From assembly GCA_963978895.1 (NCBI GenBank), contig OZ022247.1, positions 16,438,312 through 16,502,311 on the forward strand: 64,000 bases of DNA, given 5' to 3'. A program made the translations under genes and the position numbers. The notes beneath the pieces are model-generated. The model did not search any database. It was not told the DNA's origin and saw nothing but the letters and a program-made list of their open reading frames with translations. Origin of the DNA: Erpobdella octoculata. Its lineage: Eukaryota; Annelida; Clitellata; Hirudinida; Erpobdellidae. This document shows, in pieces, positions 63,590-64,000 of the stretch. Position 1 is the first letter of the stretch. Each line of letters starts with the position of its first letter.

Positions 63590-64000
63590 AGCTTAACGCC
63601 TTGAATGTTTCTAGCGCGCTGCGTTCGTCTCAAATCGATTTTTCGTTATTAAATATAAACTTTTTTTAAATTTGTTGGTATATTTGAACTCAAATTATAG
63701 GTAAAGTTCTAGTATAGCGTCCCGAATCAATTTCGATGAAAACACAGTTTAATAGATTAAGCACAGCACATTATTAGAACATTTTACAAACAATTTTTTG
63801 ATAGAAAAACTTACTAAAAACCGACTTTAAGCAAAAATATCTAAAGGCAGTGTTGACATGCGAAATAATACAATTCAAGGAATGAAAAGTAAGGAAGAGT
63901 TAATATCAAAATAAAATAATAAAATATAAGCTTCTGCGTCCTGTTATTTTTTTGGAACGATACGATACGATACGATTTCTGAAATTTGCCCCGAATTAAA
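63590..64000. other. Flank, ending in a repeat shared with 2930-2995
   Basis: AT-rich and gene-free to about 63928. From there AAGCTTCTGCGTCCTGTTAT and the GATACGATACGATTTCTG motif match 2930-2995, so a second copy of that element starts or ends at the window edge. Confidence 0.6.

Overview
The window is AT-rich, intron-bearing animal DNA made almost entirely of transposable elements, with one recognisable host gene. Both LINE types with apurinic endonucleases, Penelope-like elements (PLEs), hAT, piggyBac, P, MULE, Harbinger, Helitron and Gypsy elements are present, together with very long (TA)n and (ATGT)n arrays. I see no bacterial, organellar or viral genome features. The mix resembles a TE-rich, AT-rich invertebrate; a hydrozoan cnidarian is my best guess, but it is an inference and not proven.

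Host gene: a four-exon gene on the minus strand (18734-34631) encodes a UBTD1/UBTD2-type ubiquitin-domain protein. All splice sites are GT-AG and all phases agree, giving 324 codons. Its third intron (about 11.7 kb) is filled with PLEs, LINEs, hATs and SINEs. It has an unusual 87-residue Cys/His-rich C-terminal extension.

Layout. 1-2530: broken CR1/L2-type LINE. 2540-5906: an LTR-like promoter and the start of a CG-1-like ORF, present twice, around 27-bp inverted repeats and with a LINE inserted in the second copy. 7241-8512: Helitron-like element with huge microsatellites. 9104-17372: hAT element containing a TTAA-flanked piggyBac-type element that in turn contains a 4.9-kb P element with a THAP transposase gene, each with its own terminal repeats and (hAT, P) perfect 8-bp target duplications. 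18734-34631: UBTD gene and its TE-loaded introns. 35150-37430: best PLE. 38296-42387: Gypsy gag remnant and a fold-back PLE with 343-bp inverted arms. 42440-45900: nearly intact CR1-type LINE (one nonsense codon). 46079-47264: hAT MITE. 50294-58311: second nest, hAT > piggyBac > Gypsy > SINE. 58450-61850: LINE with an uninterrupted 1033-codon ORF2. 62009-63580: MULE-like element whose terminal inverted repeats are arrays of a short tandem unit.

The strongest unifying signal is the PLE family. At least seven hammerhead ribozyme motifs can be folded by eye next to PLE ends, three with a complete catalytic core. Each lies just upstream of a short coding tail with a recurring KW-x-V-x-FN-x-x-C motif that runs directly into a (TA)n array. 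This suggests PLE insertion at, or expansion of, TA microsatellites. Coordinates, duplications and terminal repeats were read by eye; family names come from recognised motifs, without database searches.
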